Source: Aquabacter sp. L1I39
GTDB taxonomy: Bacteria > Pseudomonadota > Alphaproteobacteria > Rhizobiales > Xanthobacteraceae
NCBI RefSeq assembly: GCF_017742835.1
Contig: NZ_CP072392.1
Location: forward strand, 3,431,595 to 3,495,594
Length of the DNA stretch: 64,000 nucleotides
Reading direction: 5' to 3'
Shown: piece after piece, positions 63,866-64,000 of the stretch
Numbering within the stretch: the stretch's first letter is position 1
How the letters are laid out: the number at the start of each line of letters is the position of its first letter
Notes under the pieces: model-generated
What the model saw: the letters and a program-made list of their open reading frames with translations, nothing else
What the model was told of the DNA's origin: nothing
Databases searched by the model: none
Position numbers and translations under genes: made by a program

Positions 63866-63907
63866 GCCCCCTCTCCCGCAAAGCGGGGGAGGGCAGGGGA
63901 GGGGGCA
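63866..63907 (-). repeat. Right arm of a 42-nt inverted repeat
   Basis: Inverted partner of 63746-63787, separated by 78 bases. Its hairpin is CTCTCCCGC-AAA-GCGGGGGAG. The pair could be two REP-like elements in tail-to-tail order. Confidence 0.75.
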
Positions 63908-64000
63908 AAGGCGCGACGGCAACAGCCTGCGCGCCCCTGTGACGCCCCCAGCACCAACATCCCCGCCAAAGGCAGGGGTGGAGGGATGCGGGAGCGGCCG

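Larger units (their letters stand above)
62927..64000. other. Gene-free, pyrimidine-rich kilobase
   Basis: Open frames occur in several frames at once but all give low-complexity Arg/Pro/Ser/Ala translations with no ribosome site and no recognisable domain. No tRNA, rRNA, RNase P or tmRNA signature was seen. The only clear structure is the inverted repeat at 63746-63907. Confidence 0.55.

Noticed and set aside
1..64000. CRISPR arrays, insertion sequences, prophage genes or rRNA
   Set aside because: No regularly spaced repeats, transposase, phage structural gene or rRNA-like sequence was recognised in either strand.

Overview
The window is about 64 kb of high-GC (roughly two-thirds G+C) alphaproteobacterial chromosome. 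The best taxonomic pointer is a complete acetone carboxylase operon (acxA-acxB-acxC, 28038-33204) with a divergent sigma-54 activator. Its subunit lengths (717, 776 and 168 residues) and sequence closely resemble the Xanthobacter autotrophicus enzyme as I know it. With the dense set of ABC importers, orphan Bug-type binding proteins and LysR/IclR/GntR regulators, this points to a metabolically versatile Xanthobacteraceae member (Xanthobacter, Azorhizobium, Ancylobacter or a relative). That assignment is inference; no rRNA gene is present.

Layout. (1) 1-4763: taurine/nitrate-type ABC importer with two binding proteins, and a UbiD-like decarboxylase. (2) 4826-10212: AtuA/AtuA-C pair with an orphan Bug binding protein, a divergent LysR regulator, and an exported DUF1254 protein. 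(3) 10363-13278: a low-GC two-gene island encoding a DUF4297/Cap4-type nuclease and a compact zinc-hook SMC/Rad50-like ATPase. It resembles a minimal Lamassu/ABC-3C anti-phage or anti-plasmid module. (4) 13348-25700: a second orphan Bug protein, then a catabolic and uptake cluster: NDP-forming acyl-CoA synthetase, DUF35 protein, Cys-less thiolase-like protein, IclR regulator, LIV-type ABC importer and, divergently, SMP-30 lactonase and PRISE-like reductase. (5) 25730-33204: AcxR-type activator and the acx operon, with a readable upstream-site / IHF / sigma-54 promoter architecture. (6) 33309-39332: translationally coupled hybrid histidine kinase, CheR, CheB and diguanylate cyclase operon. (7) 39634-46192: LysR regulator, HCCA-isomerase-like protein, alpha/beta hydrolase, and an SbcD/SbcC-like (YhaO/YhaN-like) pair. 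(8) 46234-54476: LIV-type importer operon with M20 and M81 hydrolases and a GntR regulator. (9) 54594-62107: DUF305 protein; a divergent dehydratase / GntR-SDR-aldolase sugar-acid cluster with paired palindromic operators; TfoX-like protein, SDR and Zn-dependent alcohol dehydrogenase. (10) 62433-64000: tRNA-Gln(CUG), a small DUF1127 protein, and a gene-free kilobase with a 42-nt inverted repeat.

How it fits together. Most of the window is a series of self-contained uptake-plus-catabolism units, each with its own regulator, typical of a soil chemo-organotroph. Tight coupling (ATGA or TGATG overlaps) defines several operons. The nuclease-SMC island stands apart in base composition and function and is the most interesting system here. 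The acx control region and the DUF35/Cys-less thiolase pair are also worth attention.
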